Shown: positions 26,194 through 36,004 of the stretch, piece by piece
Layout: every line of letters starts with the position of its first letter
How positions within the stretch are numbered: position 1 is the first letter of the stretch
Assembly: GCA_958353395.1 (NCBI GenBank)
Contig: CATWSG010000003.1
Span: 62,001 to 126,000, forward strand
DNA length: 64,000 bases
Direction: 5' to 3'
DNA from: an uncultured Collinsella sp.
GTDB lineage: Bacteria; Actinomycetota; Coriobacteriia; Coriobacteriales; Coriobacteriaceae
Notes under the pieces: generated by a model
Seen by the model: only the letters and a program-made list of their open reading frames with translations
Database searches by the model: none
What the model was told of the DNA's origin: nothing
Translations under genes and position numbers: made by a program

Positions 26194-27621
26194 ATGAAAA
26201 ACTTCATGGACGATCAGGATTTCCTGCTGAGCACCAAGACCGGCGAGGAGCTGTTCCACAACTTTGCCGAGGGCATGCCCATCGTCGACTACCATTGCCA
26301 CATTTCTCCCAAGGAGATTTGGGAGGACAAGCGTTTCGAGAACATCACCGAGGTTTGGCTGGGCGGCGACCACTACAAGTGGCGCCTGATGCGTGCCAAC
26401 GGCGTCGACGAGCGTTTTATCACTGGCGACGCCCCTGCTCGCGAGAAGTTCCAAAAGTGGGCCGAGACCCTGGGTCGCTGCGTTGGCAACCCCGTCTTTG
26501 AGTGGAGCCACCTGGAGCTTAAGCGCTACTTTGGCTACGAGGGCGTCCTCAACGGCAAGACTGCCCAGGAGGTCTGGGACCTTGCCAACGCCAAGCTCGC
26601 CGAGGCCAGCTTTACCTGCCGCAACCTGATCAAGCAGTCCAACGTCCGCATGATCTGCACTACCGACGACCCCGCCGACAGCTTTGAGTGGCACAAGAAG
26701 ATTGCCGCCGATGACAGTTTTGACGTTCAGGTCGTTCCCGCCATGCGCCCCGACGCCGCTCTGCGCATCGAGCGCGGCCAGGAGTTCGCCGACTACTGCA
26801 AGCATCTTTCCGAGGTTGCCGGCGTTGAGGTAAGCGACTTCGAGGGCATGAAGGCCGCCATCTCCAAGCGCTACGACGTTGCTCACGAGCTGGGGTGTCG
26901 CGCATCCGACCATGCACTCGACTACGTTATGTACGCCCCGGCTACCGCCGATGAGATCGAGGCCATCTTTGCCAAGGGTCTGGCTGCCGAGCCGCTTACC
27001 GAGGAAGAGATCCTCAAGTACAAGACCGCCTTTATGCAGTTTGTCGCCGGTGAGTATGTCCGTCTGGGCTGGGCCATGCAGCTGCACTTTGGCTGCAAGC
27101 GCGACAACAACCGCGCCATGTTTGCCAAGCTCGGCCCCGATACCGGCTACGATTGCATCTCCAACTACACGCCGTCCGACCAGCTCGCCGATTTCCTCAA
27201 CTCCATCCAGGAGACCTGCGGCTTGCCCAAGACCATCCTGTACAGCTTGAACCCCATCGACAACACCATGATCGATACCGTGATGGGCTGTTTCCAGGAG
27301 GCTCCGACTGCCGGTAAGATCCAGAACGGTTCCGCCTGGTGGTTCAACGACAACGAGGTCGGTATGCGCGAGCAGCTCACGGCTCTGGCCAACGAGGGCG
27401 TCCTGGGCAACTTTGTCGGCATGCTCACCGACTCCCGCTCCTTCTTGTCCTACCCGCGCCACGAGTATTTCCGTCGCGTGCTGTGTAGCGTGATCGGCGA
27501 GTGGGTTGAGCAGGGCAAGTATCCGGCCGACATGGAGCTGCTGGGCACCATCGTGCGCGATATCAGCTACAACAATTCCGTTCGCTACTTTGGCTTCGAT
27601 CTGGACACTGCCGAGGCATAG
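26194..27621 (+). CDS. uxaC: Glucuronate/galacturonate isomerase
   Basis: Converts D-galacturonate to D-tagaturonate and D-glucuronate to D-fructuronate, in the cytoplasm. 475 residues, normal length. The amidohydrolase-like barrel shows D-Y-H-C-H near residue 33, C-T-T-D-D-P-x-D-S near 155, Q-L-H-F-G near 295 and S-R-S-F-L-S-Y-P-R-H-E-Y-F-R near 415. I chose ATG 26194 with AAGGGG 7 bases upstream; the longer frame runs back into the operators. First gene of a four-gene uronate operon. Confidence 0.96.
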   Translation: MKNFMDDQDFLLSTKTGEELFHNFAEGMPIVDYHCHISPKEIWEDKRFENITEVWLGGDHYKWRLMRANGVDERFITGDAPAREKFQKWAETLGRCVGNPVFEWSHLELKRYFGYEGVLNGKTAQEVWDLANAKLAEASFTCRNLIKQSNVRMICTTDDPADSFEWHKKIAADDSFDVQVVPAMRPDAALRIERGQEFADYCKHLSEVAGVEVSDFEGMKAAISKRYDVAHELGCRASDHALDYVMYAPATADEIEAIFAKGLAAEPLTEEEILKYKTAFMQFVAGEYVRLGWAMQLHFGCKRDNNRAMFAKLGPDTGYDCISNYTPSDQLADFLNSIQETCGLPKTILYSLNPIDNTMIDTVMGCFQEAPTAGKIQNGSAWWFNDNEVGMREQLTALANEGVLGNFVGMLTDSRSFLSYPRHEYFRRVLCSVIGEWVEQGKYPADMELLGTIVRDISYNNSVRYFGFDLDTAEA

Positions 27622-27671
27622 ATCTGTATGTGCTCCGATTGGTGAAATCGGTTGCAAAGGGGAGGGACCAT

Positions 27672-29177
27672 ATGGGAACAGGGCAACAGAAAAACGAGCA
27701 GATCGTGTCTGCTCAGGCGGATTCGGGATCGATGCAGAGCTCGCAGGATATCAAGCTGAGCTGGCGTGAGAAAATCTGCTATGGCTTTGGCGATTTGGGC
27801 AACGGATTCATGTTCGATCTTGGTCAAGCATATCTGACCAAGTTCTACACTGACATCTGCCTGATTTCGCCAGGCGTAGTGAGCCTGATTTTCGCCGTCA
27901 CCAAGATTTTCGATGCGTTCATGGACCCGATTGCCGGTGCATTCGTCGACGGTAGAAAGAAGATTGGCAAGCACGGTCGGTTTCGTCCGGTCATGATGGT
28001 TTCGGCCGTGATTCTTGCCGTTCTAACCGTGGTGACCTTCACTGCGCCCGATATTCCCATGGCGGGCAAAATTGCCTATGCGCTGATAACCTACATGATC
28101 TGGGGCGTCGTATACAGCTTCACCAACGTGCCATACGGATCTCTGGCCACGGTAATGACGCGTGACGTCGATGACCGCGCGCACATGGCGTCAACGCGCC
28201 AGGCCGGTTCGCTCTGCGCACAGCTCATCACGGGCGTAGCGTTCATCCCATTGGTCCTGTTCTTTGCGGGTGGCGACACGCTCGACGGCAATCCGCACGG
28301 CTATACGATTGCAGCTGTCGTCATGGGACTGTGTGGCATCGCCGGATTCGCCATCTGCTTTTTGGGAACGCGCGAGCATATCCGTATCGATCGACAGGCC
28401 GAGGAGAAGGCTGCGGGAAAGGCCGGCAAGAAGTCGAGCGCATTCAGCACGTATTTCAAGGTCGTTTTCACCAACAAGAACCTGGGAGCAGTTATCCTGC
28501 TTACGCTGTTTACCATCTCGGCCATGAATACCAACAACACCATGATGGTGTATTTCTGCCAGTACAACCTGGGTAACATCGCGTTGCAGCCCATTGTCAA
28601 CGGCATCATGATCGGAACGTCGGTTGTCGCCATTCTCGCCATCCCGACGCTCGTCAAGCATTTTGGCAAGAAGCGCACGTGCGTTGCCTGCTTTATCGTC
28701 GGCGCTGTGGCAAACGGCCTCAACTTCATCCTGCCGACCAATACCGTGACGTTCATCATCTTCGTCACCATCGGCTACGTCGCGCTTGCCATCCCCAACG
28801 GTATCACCTGGAACTTGGTTTCCGATGTTATTGATTACGGTGAATGGCACACGGGAATCCGCAAGGAGGGTACGACCTACGCCGCGTTCAACTTTTCTCG
28901 TAAGCTTGCGCAATCCCTTGCCGCGATCATTTCCGGCGGCATCCTTGCCCTTACCGGATATGTGGCAAATAAGCCCCAGACGGCTGCCACGCTGCTTGGC
29001 ATCAAGGGCGCTCTGACGATTTATCCCGCTTGCGCCCTTCTGGTGGCAGCCTTGATCATCTTCGCTCTCTACGACATTACCGAGAAGAAGTTCAATTCCA
29101 TTTCCAACGACCTGTCGAATGGTCGCTGGGAGCGCGGCAAGATCGGCGAGAGCACTATCGAGACGATCGATAAATAG
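27672..29177 (+). CDS. GPH-family sugar:cation symporter, probable hexuronate importer
   Basis: 501 residues, about 12 membrane segments. The family (glycoside-pentoside-hexuronide:cation symporters) signature is clear: Y-G-F-G-D-L-G-N-G near residue 38, D-P-I-A-G-A-F-V-D near 85, G-R-F-R-P-V near 102, and N-V-P-Y-G-S-L near 155. A basic C-terminal tail follows the last helix. It lies between uxaC and uxaB, so galacturonate or glucuronate import is the likely role. GGGGAGGG precedes ATG 27672. Confidence 0.9.
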   Translation: MGTGQQKNEQIVSAQADSGSMQSSQDIKLSWREKICYGFGDLGNGFMFDLGQAYLTKFYTDICLISPGVVSLIFAVTKIFDAFMDPIAGAFVDGRKKIGKHGRFRPVMMVSAVILAVLTVVTFTAPDIPMAGKIAYALITYMIWGVVYSFTNVPYGSLATVMTRDVDDRAHMASTRQAGSLCAQLITGVAFIPLVLFFAGGDTLDGNPHGYTIAAVVMGLCGIAGFAICFLGTREHIRIDRQAEEKAAGKAGKKSSAFSTYFKVVFTNKNLGAVILLTLFTISAMNTNNTMMVYFCQYNLGNIALQPIVNGIMIGTSVVAILAIPTLVKHFGKKRTCVACFIVGAVANGLNFILPTNTVTFIIFVTIGYVALAIPNGITWNLVSDVIDYGEWHTGIRKEGTTYAAFNFSRKLAQSLAAIISGGILALTGYVANKPQTAATLLGIKGALTIYPACALLVAALIIFALYDITEKKFNSISNDLSNGRWERGKIGESTIETIDK

Positions 29178-29255
29178 CCCCGCTGCTTGAAAAATCATGA
29201 ATGCAACCCGGTGCGGCGATGCCGTACCGGGACTTGAGTTGAGAGGAAAACCTCT

Positions 29256-30770
29256 ATGAATAACATCAGCTACGAGACGCTCGAGAAGATCGGCTACGAG
29301 GGCTACGTGCTGCCTAAGGACGCCCCCGAGAAGGTCCTGCAGTTTGGCGAGGGCAATTTCCTGCGCGCCTTCGTCGATCGTTTCTTCGATATGGGCAACG
29401 AGGCCACCGGTTGGAACGGCAAGGTCGTCATGGTGCAGCCCATCAGCGGCGCCTTCGATTTCGCCGATGGTATCAATGCCCAGGATGGCCTGTACACCGT
29501 ACTGGTGCGCGGCAAGGAGAACGGTGACACGGTTGACGATTCCCGCGTGATCAGCGCCTGCAGCCGTTGCCTCAATCCGTATCGCGAGGCTGACTACCGT
29601 GCCATGATGGAGGTCGCCGTTTCCGACGACCTGGAGATTATCGTCTCCAACACCACCGAGGCCGGTATCGCCTACGATCCGTCCTGCAAGGCCGACGACA
29701 TGCCCCCCGCGAGCTTCCCTGCCAAGCTTGCCCAGGTGCTCCATGCCCGCTGGGCTGCCGGCAAGCCGGGCGTCATCGTGCTCGCCTGCGAGCTCATCGA
29801 CCATAACGGCGAGGAGCTGCTGCGCATTATGAACCAGTACGTGAGCGACTGGGGCTGGGAGGACGAGTTTTCGCAGTGGATGGCCAACGACTGCACCGTC
29901 TGCACCACGCTCGTCGACACCATCGTTCCGGGTCGCATCCGCGATCCCAAGGAGGCCGCTGCCGTGGCCGAGCGCTTGGACTATGAGGATCCGTTCTTGG
30001 CCGTGCGCGAGCCCTTCCAGATGTGGGGCATCCAGGGTGACGAGTCGCTCAAGGAGCGTCTGCCCTTCGTGAAGGCCGGTCTGCCGGGTGTCTTTGTGAC
30101 CCCCGACGTCACCCCGTACAAGAAGCGCAAGGTCCGCATCCTCAACGGCGCCCACACCGCCTTTGTTCCGGGTTCCTGGGTTGCCGGCTTTGATATCGTG
30201 CGCGACTGCATGCACGACGAGACTGTTCGTGGCTTCATGAACACCATGCTCTACGACGAGGTCATTCCGACGCTTGCCGCCGACCTGGATGTCGAGGACT
30301 GCAAGGCCTTTGCTGCCGCTGTTGAGAACCGCTTCGACAACCCGTTTATCGACCACGCGCTGCTCTCCATCTGCCTCAACTCCACGGCTAAGTGGCGTGC
30401 CCGCGACCTGCCTACGCTCAAGGACTACGCTGCCGAGACCGGCAACCTGCCCAAGTGCCTGGCGACGAGCCTGGCCACGCTCATCTCCTTCTACACGCAG
30501 GAGCTCGTGTCCCGCGAGGGCGACGGCCTGCACCTGCGTCGCTCCGACGGCACCGAGTACACCGCTCAGGACGACGCCTTTGTGCTCGACTTCTACGCTG
30601 CTCACGCCGGCGCCGACGACGCCGAGCTGGTGCACGATGTGCTCTCCAACGAGCAAATGTGGGGCGAGGATCTTACGCAGATCGCCGGCCTGGAGGAGTT
30701 TGTCGTCAACGCTCTCGCCGTCGTGCGCTCCGAGGGCGTCAAGCAGGCGTTCGCGAACGCTCAGGCCTAA
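29256..30770 (+). CDS. uxaB: Tagaturonate reductase (altronate oxidoreductase)
   Basis: NADH-dependent reduction of tagaturonate to altronate. 504 residues of the mannitol dehydrogenase superfamily; Q-F-G-E-G-N-F-L-R-A-F near residue 30 is the dinucleotide-binding start, S-N-T-T-E-A-G-I near 130, and K-x-R-I-L-N-G-A-H near 292 the conserved catalytic region. UxaB rather than fructuronate reductase (UxuB) is supported by the neighbouring uxaA and no uxuA. A GC-rich hairpin without T-run (30781-30806) lies between this gene and uxaA and may adjust their relative expression. Confidence 0.92.
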   Translation: MNNISYETLEKIGYEGYVLPKDAPEKVLQFGEGNFLRAFVDRFFDMGNEATGWNGKVVMVQPISGAFDFADGINAQDGLYTVLVRGKENGDTVDDSRVISACSRCLNPYREADYRAMMEVAVSDDLEIIVSNTTEAGIAYDPSCKADDMPPASFPAKLAQVLHARWAAGKPGVIVLACELIDHNGEELLRIMNQYVSDWGWEDEFSQWMANDCTVCTTLVDTIVPGRIRDPKEAAAVAERLDYEDPFLAVREPFQMWGIQGDESLKERLPFVKAGLPGVFVTPDVTPYKKRKVRILNGAHTAFVPGSWVAGFDIVRDCMHDETVRGFMNTMLYDEVIPTLAADLDVEDCKAFAAAVENRFDNPFIDHALLSICLNSTAKWRARDLPTLKDYAAETGNLPKCLATSLATLISFYTQELVSREGDGLHLRRSDGTEYTAQDDAFVLDFYAAHAGADDAELVHDVLSNEQMWGEDLTQIAGLEEFVVNALAVVRSEGVKQAFANAQA

Positions 30771-30848
30771 ATCCTTCTGTACGCCCGCCGGGTAACTGGC
30801 GGGCGTCACTCGACTTCTGCTCAACCTGTAGGGTTAGGACTCTTTGTA

Positions 30849-32333
30849 ATGAACACTATCCAGATCAATCCGGCCGACAACGTCATCGTTGCGCTGTCGC
30901 CGCTCGCCAAGGGTGCTGCCGTCGAGGTTCCCGGCGTGGGCGAGGTCGTTGCCGCGGAGGATATCCCGCAGGGCCACAAGATGGCCGTGCGCGCCATTGC
31001 AGCCGGTGAGGATGTCGTCAAGTACGGTCTTCCCATCGGTCACGTGACGAAGGACATTCAGCCCGGCCAGTGGCTGCACACGCACAACGTGAAGACCAAC
31101 CTCTCGGGTGAGGTCGAGTACACCTACAATCCGACACATCCGGTCGTTGAACCGGTCGAGGCCGAGACTTTTATGGGCTTCCGCCGTGCCGACGGTCGTG
31201 CCGCCACGCGCAATGAACTGTGGATCATTCCCACCGTCGGTTGCGTCAACGAAGTCGCTCGTGCCATGTGCGAGCAGGCTCAGGGCCTGGTCGAGGGCTC
31301 GTTGGAGGGCGTTTATTACTTCCCACATCCGTTCGGTTGCTCACAGACCGGCGCCGACCATGCCCAGACCCGTCGTCTGCTGGTGGCACTGTCGCGTCAC
31401 GCAAACGCTGCGGGCGTGCTGTTCTTGTCGCTCGGTTGCGAGAACTGCACGCATCAGCAGGTGCTCGACGAGCTCGGTGACTTCGATCACGAGCGCGTTC
31501 GTTTTCTCACCTGCCAGGATGTAGCCGACGAGCAGATTGAGGGCCACAAGATTCTGTCCGAGCTGGCTGACTTGGCCAAGCAGGCCAAGCGTGAGCCCAT
31601 TCCGGCCTCCGAGCTGGTTATTGGTCTTAAGTGCGGCGGCTCTGACGGTCTTTCGGGCATTACAGCCAACCCCACGATCGGTCGCGTGAGCGATATGGTC
31701 GTCGCCCGCGGCGGCACGTCGGTGCTTACCGAGGTGCCCGAGATGTTTGGCGCCGAGAGTATCCTGCTCGATCGCTGCGAGAACGAGCAGGTCTTTAGCG
31801 CCGCCTCCGACATGCTCAACGGTTTTAAGGATTACTTTATCAGCCATGGTGAAGTGGTCTACGAGAACCCGAGTCCCGGTAACAAGGACGGTGGCATCAC
31901 CACGCTTGAGGACAAGAGTTGCGGCTGCGTGCAAAAGGGTGGATCTGCCCCCATCGTCGACGTGCTGCCGTATGCCGGTCAGGTCACCAAGCATGGCCTG
32001 AACATGCTGTGCGGCCCGGGCAACGACATGGTGTCCACCACGGCGTTGACGGCAGCCGGCTGCCACGTGATTCTGTTCTCGACCGGCCGCGGCACGCCGT
32101 TTGGTGCACCGGCGCCCACCCTCAAGGTGTTCACCAATCAGCGTCTGTGCGACCACAAGGCCAACTGGATGGATTTTAACGCCGGCGTGATTGCCACAGG
32201 CGAACGCACACTCGACGAGGCTGCCCGCGACCTGTATCAGCTGGTACTGGATACAGCGAGCGGTAAGCTAACGAGTGCCGAGCGCCGCGGTTGCCACGAG
32301 ATCAGTATCTGGAAAGACGGCGTCTGCCTGTAG
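30849..32333 (+). CDS. uxaA: Altronate dehydratase
   Basis: Iron-dependent dehydration of D-altronate to 2-keto-3-deoxygluconate, the last uronate-specific step. 494 residues, with both usual parts: the N-terminal SAF domain (about 10-90; H-K-M-A-V-R-A-I near 43) and the C-terminal GD/SGA domain (G-F-x-R-x-D-G-R-A-A-T-R-N near 115, C-G-G-S-D-G-L-S-G near 262, S-C-G-C-V-Q-K-G-G near 358). Its product feeds the KDG kinase and aldolase encoded at 46.5-48.5 kb. A terminator follows. Confidence 0.95.
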   Translation: MNTIQINPADNVIVALSPLAKGAAVEVPGVGEVVAAEDIPQGHKMAVRAIAAGEDVVKYGLPIGHVTKDIQPGQWLHTHNVKTNLSGEVEYTYNPTHPVVEPVEAETFMGFRRADGRAATRNELWIIPTVGCVNEVARAMCEQAQGLVEGSLEGVYYFPHPFGCSQTGADHAQTRRLLVALSRHANAAGVLFLSLGCENCTHQQVLDELGDFDHERVRFLTCQDVADEQIEGHKILSELADLAKQAKREPIPASELVIGLKCGGSDGLSGITANPTIGRVSDMVVARGGTSVLTEVPEMFGAESILLDRCENEQVFSAASDMLNGFKDYFISHGEVVYENPSPGNKDGGITTLEDKSCGCVQKGGSAPIVDVLPYAGQVTKHGLNMLCGPGNDMVSTTALTAAGCHVILFSTGRGTPFGAPAPTLKVFTNQRLCDHKANWMDFNAGVIATGERTLDEAARDLYQLVLDTASGKLTSAERRGCHEISIWKDGVCL

Positions 32334-32335
32334 AG

Positions 32336-32368
32336 AGATTCGCCATTCGTAGGGGTGGCGAATCTTTT
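32336..32368 (+). terminator. Rho-independent terminator of the uxa operon
   Basis: Stem AGATTCGCCA with TGGCGAATCT, 10-base loop, TTTT. Confidence 0.85.
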
Positions 32369-32540
32369 GATCTCGATGACGGGGCTGCACAGTGGCTCCG
32401 TGCGAGGGAAGGGTTGCTACTGCGCGTTTGTGAGATGCTTTTCGGTGCCCTTTTCCGCACTGTTGACGTATCTATGGTTATAAATTCGGGCAAATTGGTT
32501 TAAGAAGCCGATTTCGTCCAGGTCGATAGAGGGGAATTGC

Positions 32541-33758
32541 GTGGCTATCCACATCGTTGAGGAAGCAAATCGCTGTCTGGGCTGCAAAAAGGCGTTCTGT
32601 CAAATAAAGGGCTGTCCGGTGCAGACGCCCATTCCGCAGGTTATCGACCTCTTTAAGCAGCGCCGTCTGCAAGAGGCGGGCGAGCTGCTGTTCCAGAACA
32701 ATCCCATGAGCGCGGTCTGCTCCATGGTGTGCAACCATTCGGGCCAGTGCGAGGGTGCTTGCATCCAGGGCCGCAAGGGCACACCCGTGCATTTCTCGAG
32801 CATCGAGAACTATATCTCGACAGCGTATTTGGATCGTAAGGAGTGGACGCCCGCACCGTCGTGCGGTAAACAGATTGCCGTGGTCGGTTCCGGTCCCGCT
32901 GGTATTACCGTGGCCATTAAGATGGCCCAGCTGGGCTGTGCCGTCACGGTATTTGAGCAGCGCCCCGAGATTGGCGGTGTGCTGGAGTACGGTATCCCCG
33001 AGTTCCGTCTGCCGCGCTCGCTCGTGCAAAAGTACCGCCACGTGATGTGCTCGCTCGGCGTGCGCGTGCGTCCGTCGACCACCATCGGCGGCGCGCTGCA
33101 TATCGACGACCTGCTGCGCGACGGCTACGATGCGGTCTTTGTTGGTACCGGTACCTGGCGAGCTCGCAAGTTGGGTATTCCCGGCGAGTCGCGCGGCAAC
33201 GTGCTGTTTGGTATCGATTATCTGGTCGATCCCACGAGCGTGGCAATCGGGCAGAACGTGGCGGTTATCGGTGCCGGCAATGTGGCCATGGATGTTGCCC
33301 GCACGGCCCTGCGCTCGGGTACCCGCAAGGTCACTGTGTATGCCCGTTCGCGCCACATCTCTGCGATTGACGACGAGGTCGAGTTGACCGAGCTTGACGG
33401 TGCCGAGATTGTGTGCGGCAAGGCGATCTGCGCCATCGATGATAACGGTCCGGTGTTCGAGACGGCTATCTTTGACGAGGACAACAATGTGGTGGGCTAC
33501 GAGGAAGAGCTCGACCACGTGTCCGCCGACACGGTTGTGATTGCGGCGTCTCAGGTGCCCAAGGACAAGCTCGTGCTTACAACGGGCGGTCTGGAGACCG
33601 ACCATCGCGGCCTGCTTTCGGTCGACGAGCATGGCGTGACCACCGTGCCTGGCGTCTTTGCCGCCGGCGACGTGGTCAACGGCCCGCTCACCGTGGTCCA
33701 CGCCGTAGCTGGTGCCAAACTCGCCGTCGAAGGCATGACATCCTACCTGGGCCTCTAA
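32541..33758 (+). CDS. FAD/NAD(P)-dependent oxidoreductase of the GltD/NfnB type
   Basis: 405 residues. The N-terminal Fer4_20-type domain (about 1-100) has two Cys groups (C-L-G-C-K-K-A-F-C...G-C-P and C-S-M-V-C...C-E-G-A-C) for [4Fe-4S] clusters. The FAD fold starts at V-V-G-S-G-P-A-G near residue 115, and the NAD(P) fold at V-I-G-A-G-N-V-A-M-D near 250. Domain order matches the glutamate synthase small subunit and NfnB, but no gltB or nfnA is adjacent, so the electron partner is unknown. Start GTG 32541 with GAGGGGAA upstream. Confidence 0.85.
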   Translation: MAIHIVEEANRCLGCKKAFCQIKGCPVQTPIPQVIDLFKQRRLQEAGELLFQNNPMSAVCSMVCNHSGQCEGACIQGRKGTPVHFSSIENYISTAYLDRKEWTPAPSCGKQIAVVGSGPAGITVAIKMAQLGCAVTVFEQRPEIGGVLEYGIPEFRLPRSLVQKYRHVMCSLGVRVRPSTTIGGALHIDDLLRDGYDAVFVGTGTWRARKLGIPGESRGNVLFGIDYLVDPTSVAIGQNVAVIGAGNVAMDVARTALRSGTRKVTVYARSRHISAIDDEVELTELDGAEIVCGKAICAIDDNGPVFETAIFDEDNNVVGYEEELDHVSADTVVIAASQVPKDKLVLTTGGLETDHRGLLSVDEHGVTTVPGVFAAGDVVNGPLTVVHAVAGAKLAVEGMTSYLGL

Positions 33759-33773
33759 CCCATCCCACCCATC

Positions 33774-33840
33774 AGTTGCGGTGAAATACGGACTGTTTTG
33801 GCTGGCAAAAGTCTCATCTACTCCGTATTCCACCGCAACT
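33774..33840. repeat. AGTTGCGGTG hairpin element, copy 1
   Basis: Arms of 19 bases (33774-33792, 33822-33840) match at 18 positions. The outer word is AGTTGCGGTGAAATA. The 29-base loop has GGCTGGCAAAAG. Two more copies lie at 45322 and 46170. Confidence 0.85.
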
Positions 33841-33955
33841 TTTTGGGGGTTGAGCAGAGACTGGGGGAGCGCGTGCGGTCGGGTGTTGTGCAGTTGCTGG
33901 TACGATAGATAAGTCAGCAACTGCCGCCGAGCGGCTCAAATGAAAGGAACCCTGT

Positions 33956-35905
33956 ATGGAGTCCTCTGCCTATCCAATGCTCTTTAGCCCGATCAAGGTC
34001 GGTACGACCGAGGTCAAGAACCGCGTCTTTATGCCGCCGGTGTCCACCAACCTGGCCGATCATGGCTATGTGACCGACGACTTGGTCGATCATTACCGTG
34101 CCCGCGCCAAGGGCGGCGTGGGTCTCATCATCACCGAGGTCGTGACGGTCGAGCCTACCTATACCTATCTGCCGGGTGACATGTGCTGCTACGACGACAC
34201 GTTTATCCCTGGCTGGGAAAAGCTCGCCGCGGCCGTCCACGAGTATGGCTGCAAGATCATGCCGCAGCTCTTCCACCCCGCCTACATGGCCTTTAACATT
34301 CCGGGTACGCCGCGCCTGATCGCTCCGTCCTTTGTGGGCCCGTCCTATGCCCGCGAGGCGCCGCGCCCCATTACGGTCGATGAGATTCACGAGCTCACGC
34401 ATCAGTTTGGCGACGCTGCCGTGCGTATGCAGAAGGCCGGTGTCGATGGCGTCGAGGTCCATGCGGCGCACGCCCACGGCATGCTCGGCGGTTTCTTGAC
34501 CCCGCTCTATAACAAGCGTACCGATGAGTACGGCGGCTCGCTCGACGCCCGTATGCGCTTCTTGCTCGAGGTCATCGCCGAGATTCGCGAGCGCTGCGGC
34601 AAGGACTTTATCATCGACGTCCGCATCTCGGGCGATGAGTACACCGATGGCGGCCTGACCCTCAACGACATGATCTATGTCTCGCGTCGCTTGGAGAAGG
34701 CCGGCGTCGACATGATTCACGTGTCGGGCGGTACCACCATCAAGCGCGGTTCCGCAATTCCCGCCGCCGGTACTCAGCAGGCCTCGCATGCCGCCTGCTC
34801 GCGCGAGATCAAAAAGTACGTCAACATTCCCGTTGCCACCGTCGGACGCATTAACGAGGCTTGGATCGCCGAGGAGCTGATCGAGGACGGTGCCGCCGAC
34901 ATCTGCATGATGGGCCGCGCCAATCTGTGTGATGCCGAGTTCTGCAACAAGGCCGCTGCCGGCAACGCCGACGATATTCGCCCCTGCATTGGCTGCCTGC
35001 GCTGCCTGAACGGCATTATGTTTGGCAAACGCATCTCCTGCACCGTTAATCCGGATGTGGAGCGCGACGAGGCTGGCTACGAGCCTGCCGCCGAGGCCAA
35101 GAACGTGCTCGTTGTGGGCGCTGGTCCTGCGGGCATGGAGGCGGCGTTCATTGCCGCCAAGCGCGGCCACAACGTGGTGCTCGTGGACAAGCAGGACGAA
35201 CCGGGCGGCGAGATGCGTATCGCGGCCGTTCCGCCGGCAAAGCAGGAGCTCACCCGCGTGATTAAGTATCAGTATCGTCGCCTGGCCGAGGCGGGCGTGA
35301 AGTGCATATTTGGCACCGAGCTTACTGCCGAGGACATTCAGCGCGACTACGCCGGCTACGAGGTTGTCCTGGCTTATGGCGCCGAGCCCATCGCTCCGGC
35401 CTTCATGCAGGGCTTTAAGCAGGTTATGACGGCCGACGACCTGCTGGGTGGCAAGGCTTTCCCGGGTAAGAAGATCGTCATCGTGGGCGGCGGCACCGTT
35501 GGCTGCGAGACGGCCGATTACCTGGCCCCGTTGGTCAACGACCTGTCGCCGGCCAACCGCGATGTCACCGTCATCGAGATGACCAAGACGCTCGCCGCCA
35601 ACGAGGGCGGTGCCGGTCGCGCGGTGCTCATCACGCGCATGCTCTCCAAGGGTGTCCACGTGCTGACCGAGGCCAAGGTGACCGAAATCACAGAGGACAC
35701 CATCAGCTACGAGAAGGACGGCGAGGTCCACACCATCGCCGGTGCCGATACACTGGTGCTTGCCATGGGCTATCGTCCCAATACCAAGCTGGCCGACGAC
35801 CTTGCCGCTGCCGGTGTTGCTGTCCACGTGCTGGGCGATGCCCAGAAGTGTGGCAACATCCGCGACGCCATCGGCGATGGCTACAAGGTTGCCTGCGAGC
35901 TCTAG
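33956..35905 (+). CDS. NADH:flavin oxidoreductase / 2,4-dienoyl-CoA reductase-type enoate reductase
   Basis: 649 residues. Old-yellow-enzyme FMN barrel (about 1-370; H-A-A-H-A-H-G-M-L near 167 and N-K-R-T-D-E-Y-G-G-S near 184), a [4Fe-4S] motif C-I-G-C-L-R-C with a fourth Cys in I-S-C-T-V-N-P (about 344-362), then FAD and NAD(P) folds (V-V-G-A-G-P-A-G near 387; I-V-G-G-G-T-V-G near 510). The order equals FadH and the bile-acid enzymes BaiCD and BaiH. It reduces activated double bonds with NAD(P)H; the substrate is unknown. AAAGGAA precedes ATG 33956. Confidence 0.9.
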   Translation: MESSAYPMLFSPIKVGTTEVKNRVFMPPVSTNLADHGYVTDDLVDHYRARAKGGVGLIITEVVTVEPTYTYLPGDMCCYDDTFIPGWEKLAAAVHEYGCKIMPQLFHPAYMAFNIPGTPRLIAPSFVGPSYAREAPRPITVDEIHELTHQFGDAAVRMQKAGVDGVEVHAAHAHGMLGGFLTPLYNKRTDEYGGSLDARMRFLLEVIAEIRERCGKDFIIDVRISGDEYTDGGLTLNDMIYVSRRLEKAGVDMIHVSGGTTIKRGSAIPAAGTQQASHAACSREIKKYVNIPVATVGRINEAWIAEELIEDGAADICMMGRANLCDAEFCNKAAAGNADDIRPCIGCLRCLNGIMFGKRISCTVNPDVERDEAGYEPAAEAKNVLVVGAGPAGMEAAFIAAKRGHNVVLVDKQDEPGGEMRIAAVPPAKQELTRVIKYQYRRLAEAGVKCIFGTELTAEDIQRDYAGYEVVLAYGAEPIAPAFMQGFKQVMTADDLLGGKAFPGKKIVIVGGGTVGCETADYLAPLVNDLSPANRDVTVIEMTKTLAANEGGAGRAVLITRMLSKGVHVLTEAKVTEITEDTISYEKDGEVHTIAGADTLVLAMGYRPNTKLADDLAAAGVAVHVLGDAQKCGNIRDAIGDGYKVACEL

Positions 35906-35936
35906 TCAAACCCTTTGCACCAATCGATTGCAAAAA

Positions 35937-35970
35937 GCGGCGGCTGCCCTGTGTGTTGGGCAGCCGCCGC
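35937..35970. terminator. Strong bidirectional terminator hairpin
   Basis: Perfect 13-base stem GCGGCGGCTGCCC with its complement and an 8-base loop. AAAAA lies on the left and TTTT a few bases to the right, so it can stop transcription from both sides. Confidence 0.8.
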
Positions 35971-36004
35971 CTGCGTTTTGCCAAAGAAAGATTATTGTCG
36001 GGCC

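Noticed and set aside
28191..30824. An 877-codon minus-strand frame opposite the uronate transporter and uxaB
   Set aside because: Antisense shadow of two conserved genes; no ribosome site and no recognisable domain.
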